This document shows positions 27,984-36,299 of a stretch of 64,000 bases of DNA, in pieces. Every line of letters begins with the position of its first letter. The first letter of the stretch is position 1. Below the pieces are notes generated by a model, which had not been told where the DNA came from, did not search any database, and was given only the letters and a program-made list of their open reading frames with translations. This DNA is from Streptomyces xylophagus (lineage in GTDB: Bacteria; Actinomycetota; Actinomycetes; Streptomycetales; Streptomycetaceae): positions 1 through 64,000 of the forward strand of contig NZ_JNWO01000013.1 in NCBI RefSeq assembly GCF_000716435.1, written 5' to 3'. The translations under genes were made by a program, and so were the position numbers.

Positions 27984-28841
27984 GTGAGTGACGAAGTAGA
28001 GGCCGGGTTTGTTCGTGTCCGTCTCGATCTCTCCTACGACGGGACCGCGTTCTCCGGGTGGGCCAAGCAGGCCGGGGGGCGGCGGACCGTGCAGGGGGAG
28101 ATCGAGGACGCGTTGCGGACGGTGACTCGGTCGGGGGAGGCGATGTACGAGTTGACCGTTGCCGGGCGGACCGATGCCGGGGTGCATGCGCGGGGGCAGG
28201 TGGCGCATGTCGATCTGCCCGTGTCCATCTGGGCCGAGCACCAGGAGAAGTTGCTGAAGCGGCTTGCCGGGCGGTTGCCGAAGGATGTGCGGGTGTGGCG
28301 CGTCGCGGAGGCTCCCGAGGGGTTCAACGCGCGGTTCGCGGCGCTCTGGCGGCGCTACGTCTATCGGGTCGGCGACCGGCCCGGGGGAGTGGACCCGCTG
28401 CTGCGGAATCATGTGCTGTGGCACGACTGGGAGTTGGACGTCGACGTGATGGATGCCGCCGCCAAGTCCCTTGTGGGGGAGCATGACTTCGCCGCCTACG
28501 CCAAGAAGCGTGAGGGGGCGACGACGATCCGGGAGATTCTCGACTTCGGGGTGCGGCGGCGGGGCGATGGTGTCGTCGAGATCGAGGTCCGTGCCGATGC
28601 CTTCTGTCACAACCAAGTGCGGTCCATGGTCGGCGCGTTGGTGTTCGTCGGCGACGGACACCGAGGCGCGGAGTGGCCGCGGAAGGTGCTGGACGCGGGG
28701 GTGCGGGACAGCGCCGTGCATGTCGTACGGCCGCACGGGCTGACGTTGGAAGAGGTCGCGTACCCGGCGGACGAGTTGCTGGGCGCGCGGAGCAAGGAGG
28801 CGCGGAATCGCCGGTCTCTGCCATCCGGGGGCGGGTCCTGA
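27984..28841 (+). CDS. truA: tRNA pseudouridine(38-40) synthase TruA
   Basis: 285 residues, GTG 27984 behind AGAGGA. The catalytic Asp is in [17 protein letters not shown] (about residue 63). Other TruA signatures are [16 protein letters not shown] near the start, [13 protein letters not shown] and [17 protein letters not shown]. It modifies the tRNA anticodon stem. Codon usage is more G-ending and less optimal than in the ribosomal genes, fitting lower expression. Confidence 0.96.
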   Translation: MSDEVEAGFVRVRLDLSYDGTAFSGWAKQAGGRRTVQGEIEDALRTVTRSGEAMYELTVAGRTDAGVHARGQVAHVDLPVSIWAEHQEKLLKRLAGRLPKDVRVWRVAEAPEGFNARFAALWRRYVYRVGDRPGGVDPLLRNHVLWHDWELDVDVMDAAAKSLVGEHDFAAYAKKREGATTIREILDFGVRRRGDGVVEIEVRADAFCHNQVRSMVGALVFVGDGHRGAEWPRKVLDAGVRDSAVHVVRPHGLTLEEVAYPADELLGARSKEARNRRSLPSGGGS

Positions 28842-28865
28842 ACCGGCTGCCGGCGGAGGACCGGA

Positions 28866-28900
28866 AGCCCCGCCCTGGGCCGCTGGCCGAGGGCGGGGCT
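28866..28900. terminator. Bidirectional terminator between truA and the secreted propeller gene
   Basis: AGCCCCGCCCT and AGGGCGGGGCT form an 11-bp stem with an inner GGCC-GCT-GGCC helix, followed by GTTTGT. It lies in the 84-bp gap between convergent genes. It also marks the left edge of the accessory block. Confidence 0.85.
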
Positions 28901-28925
28901 GTTTGTCAGCCGGTCGTGGTCGTGC

Positions 28926-31900
28926 TCACTGCCTGACGGTGAAGTACTGCCAGGCGCCCCAGGTGCTGAGGCTGGTGGTGTCCCTGCTGCTGTGGACGTA
29001 CTCCGCGGCGATGCGGAATTTGCTTCCCACGGAGTTGGTCAGGGACATCTTGTGGCGGCCGGTGCTGGTGGAACTCAGGGCCGCGCAGGGAGTGGTGGTC
29101 TGTGTGTGCCAGGCGCCGCTGTAGTAGCGCTGCACACGGAAGAGGATGCACTGGCCGGCCTTGTTGGGTGTGACGGTGACGTCCAGTTGCTCCTTGGCGG
29201 TGTGGTGGTACACCCGGTAGAGAGTGCTGCCGTAGTGCGTGCTCGTGTAGTAGCCGGACAGCGTCTCCGAGATCCGCACATAGGAGTGCACACTTCGGGC
29301 GACGGTCTTCGGGGCGTACCGGTAGTCGCCGGCGAACACCGCGCTGAAGGTGGTGTTGCGGGCGAGCTTGTAGGACCCCGTCAGATTGCCGTGGGAGTCC
29401 ACCGTGCCCGATTTCACCAGGACCGATGTGCCGCCGTACGGCTTGGCGTAGATCGCCACCGTGCGCTTGTTGTAGGTCGTGCCGAGGTGCGCGGTGATCT
29501 TCGCGGACTGGCCGTAGTTGTACGTCGCGTGGTCGGTGGTGATGGTCAGCGAGGTCGCCGCCCGGGACACCTGGACGGTCGCGCTGCGGTTGGCCGGCTT
29601 GTGCGAGGTGTCGCCGCCGTAGGTCACCTTGTAGGTGTTGGCGCCGCCGATCTGCGGGGTGTCCGAGAACGTGAACGAGCCGTTCGCGGCGACCTTCGCG
29701 TCGGCGAGTGCGACGCCGGACGGGTGTGAGAGGTCGGTCTTCGTCACCTTGACGACCCCACCGGTGGCGAAGGGCGAGCCGGAGAGCGTGCCGGACACGG
29801 TCAGCTTGTGTGTGCGGGTGGCCGTGGCCGGGGTCGTCAGCGTGACCGTGGTGGCCAGCTTGGACACCTGGACGAGGCTTGTCGTGCTCGTCGCCTCGTG
29901 TGTCGCGTCCCCCGCATAGCTCGCGGCGTAGGTGTAGGTGCCCTCTGCCGGCGGGGTGTCGCTGAAGGTGAAGGAGCCGTCCGCCGCCGTCGTCGCGTCG
30001 GGCAGTGCTGTCCCGTTCCGCGTGATGTGCGCGACCTGACCTGAGGGAAGCGCCGCGGACGAGGTCAACGTGCCGGTGACGGTCACCTTCCGACCCGGCA
30101 CACCCGTGCTCGGGGCGGTGAGATGGAGCGAGGTCGCCGCCTTCGGCTCCGTCGCCGGGGGCGCCGCCTCGCTGACGACCGGGCCGCTGACCGTCTGCAC
30201 GTCGGAGCTGTCGCCGGTGGCACCGGAGAAGGCGAGGAGCGCGGTGGACGTCAGCGTCGGTGTCGCGTCCATCACCTGCGTCCCGTCGATCCAGACGTAC
30301 AGATGGCCGGTGGCCACCTGGATGTCGACCTGGTGCGTGCCCTGGCGCAGGGAGGTACTGAGGGGGACCGACGACTGGTAGTCGATCGCCGACGAGCCGG
30401 CCGAACTGCGGCCGACGCCCACGAAGTTCTGCGCCTTGAGTGTGTCGTTCCAGCCGGTGCCGAGCGCGATCACCGTGCCCGGCCGCCCCGCGATGCCGAG
30501 GCTGTCACCGGTCCCGCCCAGTGCCGAGGCGGAGTTCTGGTCCGGGTCGAGCAGGGTGAGCGTCATGCCCTTCCCGCCGGTGCCGGGGCCGAACTTCGCG
30601 GTGAAGGTGGCCCGCAGGCCCTCAGTGCGCAGCGGCTCGGTGTACACCGCCGTGCCCGCCTGGTTGCTGGTGGCCGGGGTCAGCTGGACTCCGCCGCCGT
30701 CGGCCGGCACCGCCGAGCCGTTGGTCTGCCACTTCCCGTCGGCGGCCGAGGTGGTCGTGACGGTGCCGGTGCCGGTGCCCTTGATCGGCACGTACATGGC
30801 GCCCTGGCTGGTGCCGCTCTCGTCGGTCCCGGTGCCGGTGACCTCGTAGAAGGCGCTCAGATCCGCAGCCGAGCGCGGAGTGAACGTCACGCTCTGCACC
30901 GCGGTCTGTTCAGGACCGATGATCAGGCCCTCCGACAGCTGCACCGGGCTGTTGAAGTCACCCGTCGGCGCCTTGGCCTTGGTCACCGTCACCGGGATGT
31001 TGCCCGTGTTGGTGATGGTGAACGACAGCGACTTGGAGCTGCCGATCGGGACCTGGCCGAAGTCCAGGGAGCTCGTGGAGAACTCCAGGTGCCCCTGCCC
31101 CGTGATGGCCGTCGCGCTGACCGGCACGCTCAGCGTGTGCGTGGCGCCGCCGCCGCTGCTGCTGACCACGAACGCGTCGCTGTCGGCCTGGTCGGCGGTC
31201 GGTGTGTAGGTGACCGAGAGCACGAACGAGCCACCGGCCGGTACGACCGTCCCCGCGCTCGGCAGCCCCGAGGCGGAGAAGACGCCGCCGGGCGAGTCGA
31301 CCGAGTCGATGGTCTCCGGTTCGGTACCGGTGTTGGTGACCTGGAGGTTCAGCGTCGAGGTGCTGCCGGTGGGCACTTCCCCGAAGTCCAGGGCGGCGGG
31401 TGCCGCCCCTAGGCCGGGCCTGGTGCCGACGCCGTGGAGGGCGAAGACCAGCTTCTGGCCGTCCGACAGGTTCGCGGTCAGTGTGCCGTTGATGCCCCCG
31501 GTGGTGGTGGGGGCGAAGCTGATCGGTACGTCCAGGGTGGCATCCGCCGCCAGCGCCGTGGCCTGCTCGGCGGCGGGTACGGCGGACGGGTCGACCGAGA
31601 ACGCGCCGGAGGCCTTGAGCCCGGTGATGCTGACGTCCTGCGTGGCGGTCAGCTTCATGTCCGCCGAACCGCTGCTGCCCACGCCGACCTGGCCGAAGTC
31701 CAGCGAGGCCGCGGTCAGCGCCGTCCTGGCCGGGCTGCCGAAGCCGTAGAGCACACCGTCCCGGGTGCCGACGTAGACCTTGCCGCCCTGGGCGGTCGGC
31801 GTGCTGAACTTCGTCGCGGTGCCGATCGGCGCGGACCACAGCAGCTGGAGCAGGCCGTTGCCGTCGGGAGTGGGGCTGTAGGCGCGCAGGGTGCCGTCGG

Positions 31901-33350
31901 CCCCGGAGGCGTTGCTCGCGGAGGTCATCCACACCAGGGCACTGGACTCGTCCGTGCCGTCGGACGTGACCAGGGGAGAGCCGCTGGTGTAGCCGAAGGT
32001 GTCCTGGCTCTGGCCGGTGAGGGTGAGCGCGGGCGTACCGCCGTTGCGCACGCCGTACTTGAGGGCGCGCAGCGGACCCTGGTTGCCGACGATGTAGACA
32101 TAGCCTCCGTCGCCGCCCCAGAACGCGGGGTGCCCCCACATGCCCTGGTAGGGGCCGGACACGCTCACCGCGGCGTCGCCGCCCTGGGCCCCCTGGCCCA
32201 TGCCGCCGAGGTTGTCGCGGTCGAGCAGGAACACCCGCCCGTCCTTGCCCTGCTCGACCAGCAGGTGGGGGTGCTCGCTCGTACCGAAGCCGTCCGGCAG
32301 CGCCATCGGGGCGCCCGAGGAGATGTCCTGGTCGTTGAGGTCCAGGGTGGAGGCGTCGCTCGGACTGAAGAAGTCGGCCGTACTGAGGCTGTTGTCCGCG
32401 CCGACCTGGAGGCGTACGACGGACTCGGCCAGGGTTCCCTGCACGGTCTTGCCCGGCCCGGGCGCCGGGCTGATGCCGTTCCCGGTGCTGAAGAAGATCC
32501 GGCCGGACCCGTCCGAGACCAGTCCGCCGCCCGACTGCCAGATGCCGGAGCCGCCGGTGCCGGTACCGGTCACCGCCGCCCACATCGAGGTGATGCTGTG
32601 CCCGGTGGTGCTCACCCCGACCACATAGCCGCGGTACGGCCATGCGTCGCAGTGGGCGCCGAAGCCCGCGTAGACGACGCCGTTCATCAGCAGCAGGCCG
32701 GGGCGCTGCTGTTCGTAGTAGGCGTCGAAGGTGGCGCTCGGGTCGTTGACGGGGTTTCCGGCAATGGTGACCGGCCACCCGGAGCGCTCGGTTCCGGAGG
32801 CCGGGTCCACCGCGTGCATCAGCCAGGTCGGGTGACGGTGTGTGGCGGTGCCGTCGTCGACCTTGGTGGTGAAGTAGAGGGAGTCGGTGGCGGAGTCGTA
32901 GACGGGGGTCGCGGTCGCGCCCACGTTGGGCACCAGGTCACCGCAGCCGATCGCCGAGGCCGGCCACGCCGATCCGTAGTTCTTGCTCCACTCGATCGCA
33001 CCGGTGGTGCGGTCGAGGCCGTAGACGGTGTTGCTCTCGGTGACCGCGATCACCTGGTCGCCCAGCACCAGCGGCTGGGCGTATATCTGCCCGTCCAGTT
33101 TGGTGGCGAAGAGCTGCCCGAAGGAGGACGACTGGACGGCCGCCGGGGAGAGCCCGGACTCGTTCTGGTCCCAGTTGGTGCGCAAGTTGTCGACGCCCTG
33201 GGTGGTCTGGTCGGCCTGGGCCGAGGACGCCACCAGGCTGATCGTCGTGCCGATCAGTGCCGCAGCGGCCACGGCCGCTGTGGCGAAAACCCATCTGCGC
33301 CGCCGGTTGCGGTGGCGGCCACCGCGCGCGGGCATGGAAAACCCGGACAA
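28926..33350 (-). CDS. Giant secreted beta-propeller / ASH / lectin / Ig-like repeat protein
   Basis: 1,474 residues. The start is TTG 33350, supported by GGGGGAGGT 6 nt upstream; ATG 33335 (five codons in) is the alternative. The N-terminus is a twin-basic signal or anchor (RRRRWVFATAAVAAAALIGTTISLVASS, about 16-45). Domains, by pattern: a PQQ-like beta-propeller ~50-545 (blades such as GQIYAQPLVLGDQVIAVTESNTVYGLDRTTGAIEW); three ASH-type beta-sandwiches each opening LDFGQV/LDFGEV (~553, ~655, ~765); an L-type-lectin-like domain ~880-1105 (GGGVQLTPATSNQAGTAVYTEPL, YVWIDGTQVMDA); two or three Ig-like repeats with DGSFTFSDTP ~1115-1330; and a Tyr-rich beta domain to the end. It is probably extracellular and glycan-associated. 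It is divergent from the polysaccharide operon, which suggests a role with that polymer. Confidence 0.75.
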   Translation of the reverse strand: MSGFSMPARGGRHRNRRRRWVFATAAVAAAALIGTTISLVASSAQADQTTQGVDNLRTNWDQNESGLSPAAVQSSSFGQLFATKLDGQIYAQPLVLGDQVIAVTESNTVYGLDRTTGAIEWSKNYGSAWPASAIGCGDLVPNVGATATPVYDSATDSLYFTTKVDDGTATHRHPTWLMHAVDPASGTERSGWPVTIAGNPVNDPSATFDAYYEQQRPGLLLMNGVVYAGFGAHCDAWPYRGYVVGVSTTGHSITSMWAAVTGTGTGGSGIWQSGGGLVSDGSGRIFFSTGNGISPAPGPGKTVQGTLAESVVRLQVGADNSLSTADFFSPSDASTLDLNDQDISSGAPMALPDGFGTSEHPHLLVEQGKDGRVFLLDRDNLGGMGQGAQGGDAAVSVSGPYQGMWGHPAFWGGDGGYVYIVGNQGPLRALKYGVRNGGTPALTLTGQSQDTFGYTSGSPLVTSDGTDESSALVWMTSASNASGADGTLRAYSPTPDGNGLLQLLWSAPIGTATKFSTPTAQGGKVYVGTRDGVLYGFGSPARTALTAASLDFGQVGVGSSGSADMKLTATQDVSITGLKASGAFSVDPSAVPAAEQATALAADATLDVPISFAPTTTGGINGTLTANLSDGQKLVFALHGVGTRPGLGAAPAALDFGEVPTGSTSTLNLQVTNTGTEPETIDSVDSPGGVFSASGLPSAGTVVPAGGSFVLSVTYTPTADQADSDAFVVSSSGGGATHTLSVPVSATAITGQGHLEFSTSSLDFGQVPIGSSKSLSFTITNTGNIPVTVTKAKAPTGDFNSPVQLSEGLIIGPEQTAVQSVTFTPRSAADLSAFYEVTGTGTDESGTSQGAMYVPIKGTGTGTVTTTSAADGKWQTNGSAVPADGGGVQLTPATSNQAGTAVYTEPLRTEGLRATFTAKFGPGTGGKGMTLTLLDPDQNSASALGGTGDSLGIAGRPGTVIALGTGWNDTLKAQNFVGVGRSSAGSSAIDYQSSVPLSTSLRQGTHQVDIQVATGHLYVWIDGTQVMDATPTLTSTALLAFSGATGDSSDVQTVSGPVVSEAAPPATEPKAATSLHLTAPSTGVPGRKVTVTGTLTSSAALPSGQVAHITRNGTALPDATTAADGSFTFSDTPPAEGTYTYAASYAGDATHEATSTTSLVQVSKLATTVTLTTPATATRTHKLTVSGTLSGSPFATGGVVKVTKTDLSHPSGVALADAKVAANGSFTFSDTPQIGGANTYKVTYGGDTSHKPANRSATVQVSRAATSLTITTDHATYNYGQSAKITAHLGTTYNKRTVAIYAKPYGGTSVLVKSGTVDSHGNLTGSYKLARNTTFSAVFAGDYRYAPKTVARSVHSYVRISETLSGYYTSTHYGSTLYRVYHHTAKEQLDVTVTPNKAGQCILFRVQRYYSGAWHTQTTTPCAALSSTSTGRHKMSLTNSVGSKFRIAAEYVHSSRDTTSLSTWGAWQYFTVRQ

Positions 33351-33651
33351 ATCGGGACCTCCCCCTACTGTTCGCGCCCGGAATCGTCACAGGCGCGACG
33401 CAAACGTGAAGACTGAGTGGTTGTTCTTACCATCAGTTGACCTTTTTGCGTACTGCGGGGGGCGTGCTTTGCCGCTGTGCGGCCCCATTGGTACCCCTGT
33501 GACCCGTGATGAAACCCGCACTTAACAAGGTTGTTGAGTCATACCGGGAAAACCCCGGTTATGCTTTCGCGGTCCGGCTGAAAGTTCGATTTATGGGGCA
33601 GCCGGGCTCAGGGTGGGTTCACAGGGCCGTTCGAGGTCCTGGGGGGGTTTC
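33351..33651. other. Divergent regulatory region between the propeller gene and the polysaccharide operon
   Basis: 301 bp with no ORF. It holds a short hairpin ACCGGG-AAAAC-CCCGGT (33543-33559), a TTGACC (33437-33442) without a convincing -10, and the G-run GGGGGGG just before ATG 33652 that serves as the operon's ribosome-binding site. AT content is locally higher than in the flanks. Confidence 0.45.
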
Positions 33652-35253
33652 ATGAGTAGTTCAGTCAGTGCTGAGGCGCGCCCTGAGCGCCCTCGGAGGC
33701 GCAGGCGCGAGCCGGAGAGCCATGGGCTCCTGCCGCAGCCGCCGGACAACGCCGAGAAGTATTCGTACACGCGCCGTCACCTGTGGGTCCTCACGCTGGG
33801 CTCGCTGATCAGCTTCGTCTGTCTCGCGGTGAGCCAGTTCCTGTTCACGGCGTCCAGCCCGTGGTTCTGGCTGACGATGCCGCTGCTCGCCTTCGTGGTC
33901 GCGGACTACCTGATCTCGCTGTACCTGGACGGGCTCAGCAAGGACTTCGACATCAAGGCGCACAAGCAGCTGGTACGGGACTGGCGGCCCGCCGTCCACC
34001 CGAGCGTGGACGTGTTCCTGCCGGTGTGCGGTGAGCCGCTCGAGGTGCTGCACAACACCTGGGTCAACGTGAACCGGCTCAAGGGCACCTACCGGGGCGT
34101 GGTCAAGGTGTACGTGCTGGACGACGCCGACGACTCCGAGGTCGGCGCCATGGCGCGGGACTTCGGCTTCCACTACGTGGTGCGGCCCAACCGCGGCTGG
34201 TTCAAGAAGGCCGGCAACCTCCACCACGCCTTCGGGATCACCGACGGCGACCACATCCTCATCCTCGACGCCGACTTCGCGCCGCGCGCCGACCTGCTCG
34301 ACGAGCTGCTGCCGCACATGGACGCCGACGAGCGGATCGGGATCGTGCAGTCGCCGCAGTTCTTCCGGATCACCGACCGGCAGAACTGGATCGAGCGCGG
34401 CGCGGGAGCGGTGCAGGAGCAGTTCTACCGGTCCGTGCAGACCTCCCGCGAGGACAAGGACGGATCGATCTGCGTCGGCTCGTGCGCGGTGTACCGGCGC
34501 GCGGCCCTCGCCCAGATCGGCGGCATCACGCTGATCGAGCACTCCGAGGACATGTACACCGGTTTCGACCTGCGGGCGCTCGGCTGGAAGCTGCGCTACG
34601 TGCCCGTCGCGCTGTCGGCCGGTGTGTGCCCGGACACCGCCGGTGCCTTCCACAACCAGCAGTACCGCTGGTGCATGGGCTCGCTGGAGCTGCTCACCAG
34701 CAAGCGCTTCTGGGAGCTGGACCTGAGGTTCCAGACCCGCCTGTGCTACATCTCGGGTTTCCTCTACTACCTGCAGACCGCCCTGGCGACCTTCCTCATG
34801 CCGGTCATCCCGCTGTCGCTGATGATCCTGCGCCCCGATCTGCTGCGCGCCGAGGCGGCGATGTGGGTGCTGCCCAGTGTGGCGTACGTGACGCTGGTGC
34901 TGCCCTTCTGGCACCACGCGCCGTACCGGCTGGAGGCGTGGGCGGTGCGGGTGATGTACGGCTGGTCGCACGTCTTCGCGGTGTGGGACGTGTTGCGTGG
35001 CCGTCCCATGGGCTGGAAGCCGACCGGATCGCAGGGCGCCAAGAAGAACGGCATGCGCCGCTGGTGGGTCGGCATGGTCGGGTGGACCGGCGGCACCGCG
35101 GTGCTGTGGGTGGTCGTCGCCGCCTGGCGGATGCTCACCGAGTACCCGCCGGACTTCGCCCTGATGCTGTCCGCAGGCCTCTTCTACGCGATCGTCGTCG
35201 GTCGCGCCCTCGTCCAGCCGCGCGCACGCGCAGTGCAGGAAGCGACCGCATGA
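33652..35253 (+). CDS. Processive GT2 glycosyltransferase, cellulose-synthase-like (CslA/BcsA type)
   Basis: 533 residues from ATG 33652 (GTG 33613 would extend it by 13 residues without a better site). After an Arg-rich cytosolic start come two membrane segments (~44-65, 68-90), then the GT-A domain. It has Asp157-Asp158 in VLDDAD, DAD at 206-208, the acceptor-site Glu-Asp at 299-300 (EHSEDMYTG) and QQYRW at 336-340. Four more membrane segments follow (~365-395, 405-423, 472-495, 505-522). These are the hallmarks of synthases that polymerise and export beta-linked glycans. No PilZ domain is visible. The operon partner is a GH26-type hydrolase, so beta-mannan or glucomannan is a reasonable guess for the product, with cellulose or another beta-glucan as alternatives. 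It overlaps the next gene by 4 nt. Confidence 0.85.
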   Translation: MSSSVSAEARPERPRRRRREPESHGLLPQPPDNAEKYSYTRRHLWVLTLGSLISFVCLAVSQFLFTASSPWFWLTMPLLAFVVADYLISLYLDGLSKDFDIKAHKQLVRDWRPAVHPSVDVFLPVCGEPLEVLHNTWVNVNRLKGTYRGVVKVYVLDDADDSEVGAMARDFGFHYVVRPNRGWFKKAGNLHHAFGITDGDHILILDADFAPRADLLDELLPHMDADERIGIVQSPQFFRITDRQNWIERGAGAVQEQFYRSVQTSREDKDGSICVGSCAVYRRAALAQIGGITLIEHSEDMYTGFDLRALGWKLRYVPVALSAGVCPDTAGAFHNQQYRWCMGSLELLTSKRFWELDLRFQTRLCYISGFLYYLQTALATFLMPVIPLSLMILRPDLLRAEAAMWVLPSVAYVTLVLPFWHHAPYRLEAWAVRVMYGWSHVFAVWDVLRGRPMGWKPTGSQGAKKNGMRRWWVGMVGWTGGTAVLWVVVAAWRMLTEYPPDFALMLSAGLFYAIVVGRALVQPRARAVQEATA

Positions 35254-36299
35254 CTTTCCCCCCACGCACCGCACGAGCGCTTCGGCCCGTGCGGATGATC
35301 GCCGCCGTGCTGCTCGCAAGCGCTCTCTTGGCGGGCTGTACGACGTTCTCCGGCAAGGGGCGTGACGAGTACGACCGCGCCCAGGGCGAGCAGCCGGGTA
35401 CCGAGAGCCCGGGCGAGGCCTCCGAGTCCGCGAAGCCCGAACCGCCGTACGACGTACGGCCGCTGTTGCAGCCCGCCAAGAAGTACCTGGGTGTGGCCGC
35501 CGACGGTGCCCCCGCCAAGATGACCTCCGTCGAGGACTTCGCGAAGCGGGGTGGCAAGAAGCCCAACCTGATCGAGTTCTACTCGGCCTGGGGCGACCAG
35601 TACGAGGCGGGGCTGGTGCAGAAGACCTGGGACTACGGTGCCCTGGCCTTCATCGCCTGGGAGCCCTTCGACGCCTCCCTCAAGGACATCGCCTCCGGCA
35701 AGCAGGACGAGTACATCCGCTCCTACGCCAAGTCCGTCAAGGCGCTGAACCTGCCGGTGGCGATCAGCTTCGCGCACGAGATGAACGGCTTCTGGTACCC
35801 CTGGGGCACCAAGAAGGCCACGGCGGCGCAGTTCACCGCGGCCTACAAGCACATCCACGACCTCTTCGACGACGAGGGCGCCACCCAGGTCATCTGGGTG
35901 TGGAGCCCGAACGTCGTCAACCCGATGCCCAAGGTGCAGCTCAAGGCGTACTGGCCGGGCGACGACTACGCGGACTGGATCGGCGTCATCGGCTACTACG
36001 CGGCCACCGGGCCGTCGACGTACAAGACGCTCTACGGGCCGACGATGAGCCAGATCCGGTCCTTCACGAAGAAACCATTCATCATCGCGGAGACGGCGGC
36101 GCAGGCCGGCGAGCGCAAGCCCGCCGACATCAAGGACCTCTTCGAGGGGACCGCGAAGCGCGACGACGTCGTCGGGCTGGTCTGGTTCAACTTCGACAAG
36201 GAGACCGACTGGCGCGTCAACAGCGGGCCGCTGTCCCAGAAGGCCTTCCGGGAGCAGGCCGCGGACCCGAGCTTCGGATTCGATGTGACCAAGCCATGA
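35250..36299 (+). CDS. GH26-type glycosidase lipoprotein (beta-mannanase-like)
   Basis: 349 residues from ATG 35250, overlapping the synthase stop (ATGA). The lipoprotein signal has the lipobox L-L-A-G-C with Cys30. A disordered linker (~35-65) is followed by a TIM-barrel GH26-like domain. The acid/base candidate is Glu177 in FAHEMNGFWYPWG and the nucleophile candidate is Glu281 in KPFIIAETAAQ; the aromatic VWVWSPN and DWIGVIGYY segments also fit. It probably acts at the outer face of the membrane on the nascent glycan, as BcsZ does for cellulose. The assignment to GH26 is by motif recognition, and mannan specificity is inferred. Confidence 0.8.
   Translation: MTFPPRTARALRPVRMIAAVLLASALLAGCTTFSGKGRDEYDRAQGEQPGTESPGEASESAKPEPPYDVRPLLQPAKKYLGVAADGAPAKMTSVEDFAKRGGKKPNLIEFYSAWGDQYEAGLVQKTWDYGALAFIAWEPFDASLKDIASGKQDEYIRSYAKSVKALNLPVAISFAHEMNGFWYPWGTKKATAAQFTAAYKHIHDLFDDEGATQVIWVWSPNVVNPMPKVQLKAYWPGDDYADWIGVIGYYAATGPSTYKTLYGPTMSQIRSFTKKPFIIAETAAQAGERKPADIKDLFEGTAKRDDVVGLVWFNFDKETDWRVNSGPLSQKAFREQAADPSFGFDVTKP

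Noticed and set aside
30123..33416. Long plus-strand frames opposite the propeller gene
   Set aside because: Composition is typical of antisense shadow in high-GC DNA, and the minus-strand protein has clear domain repeats.
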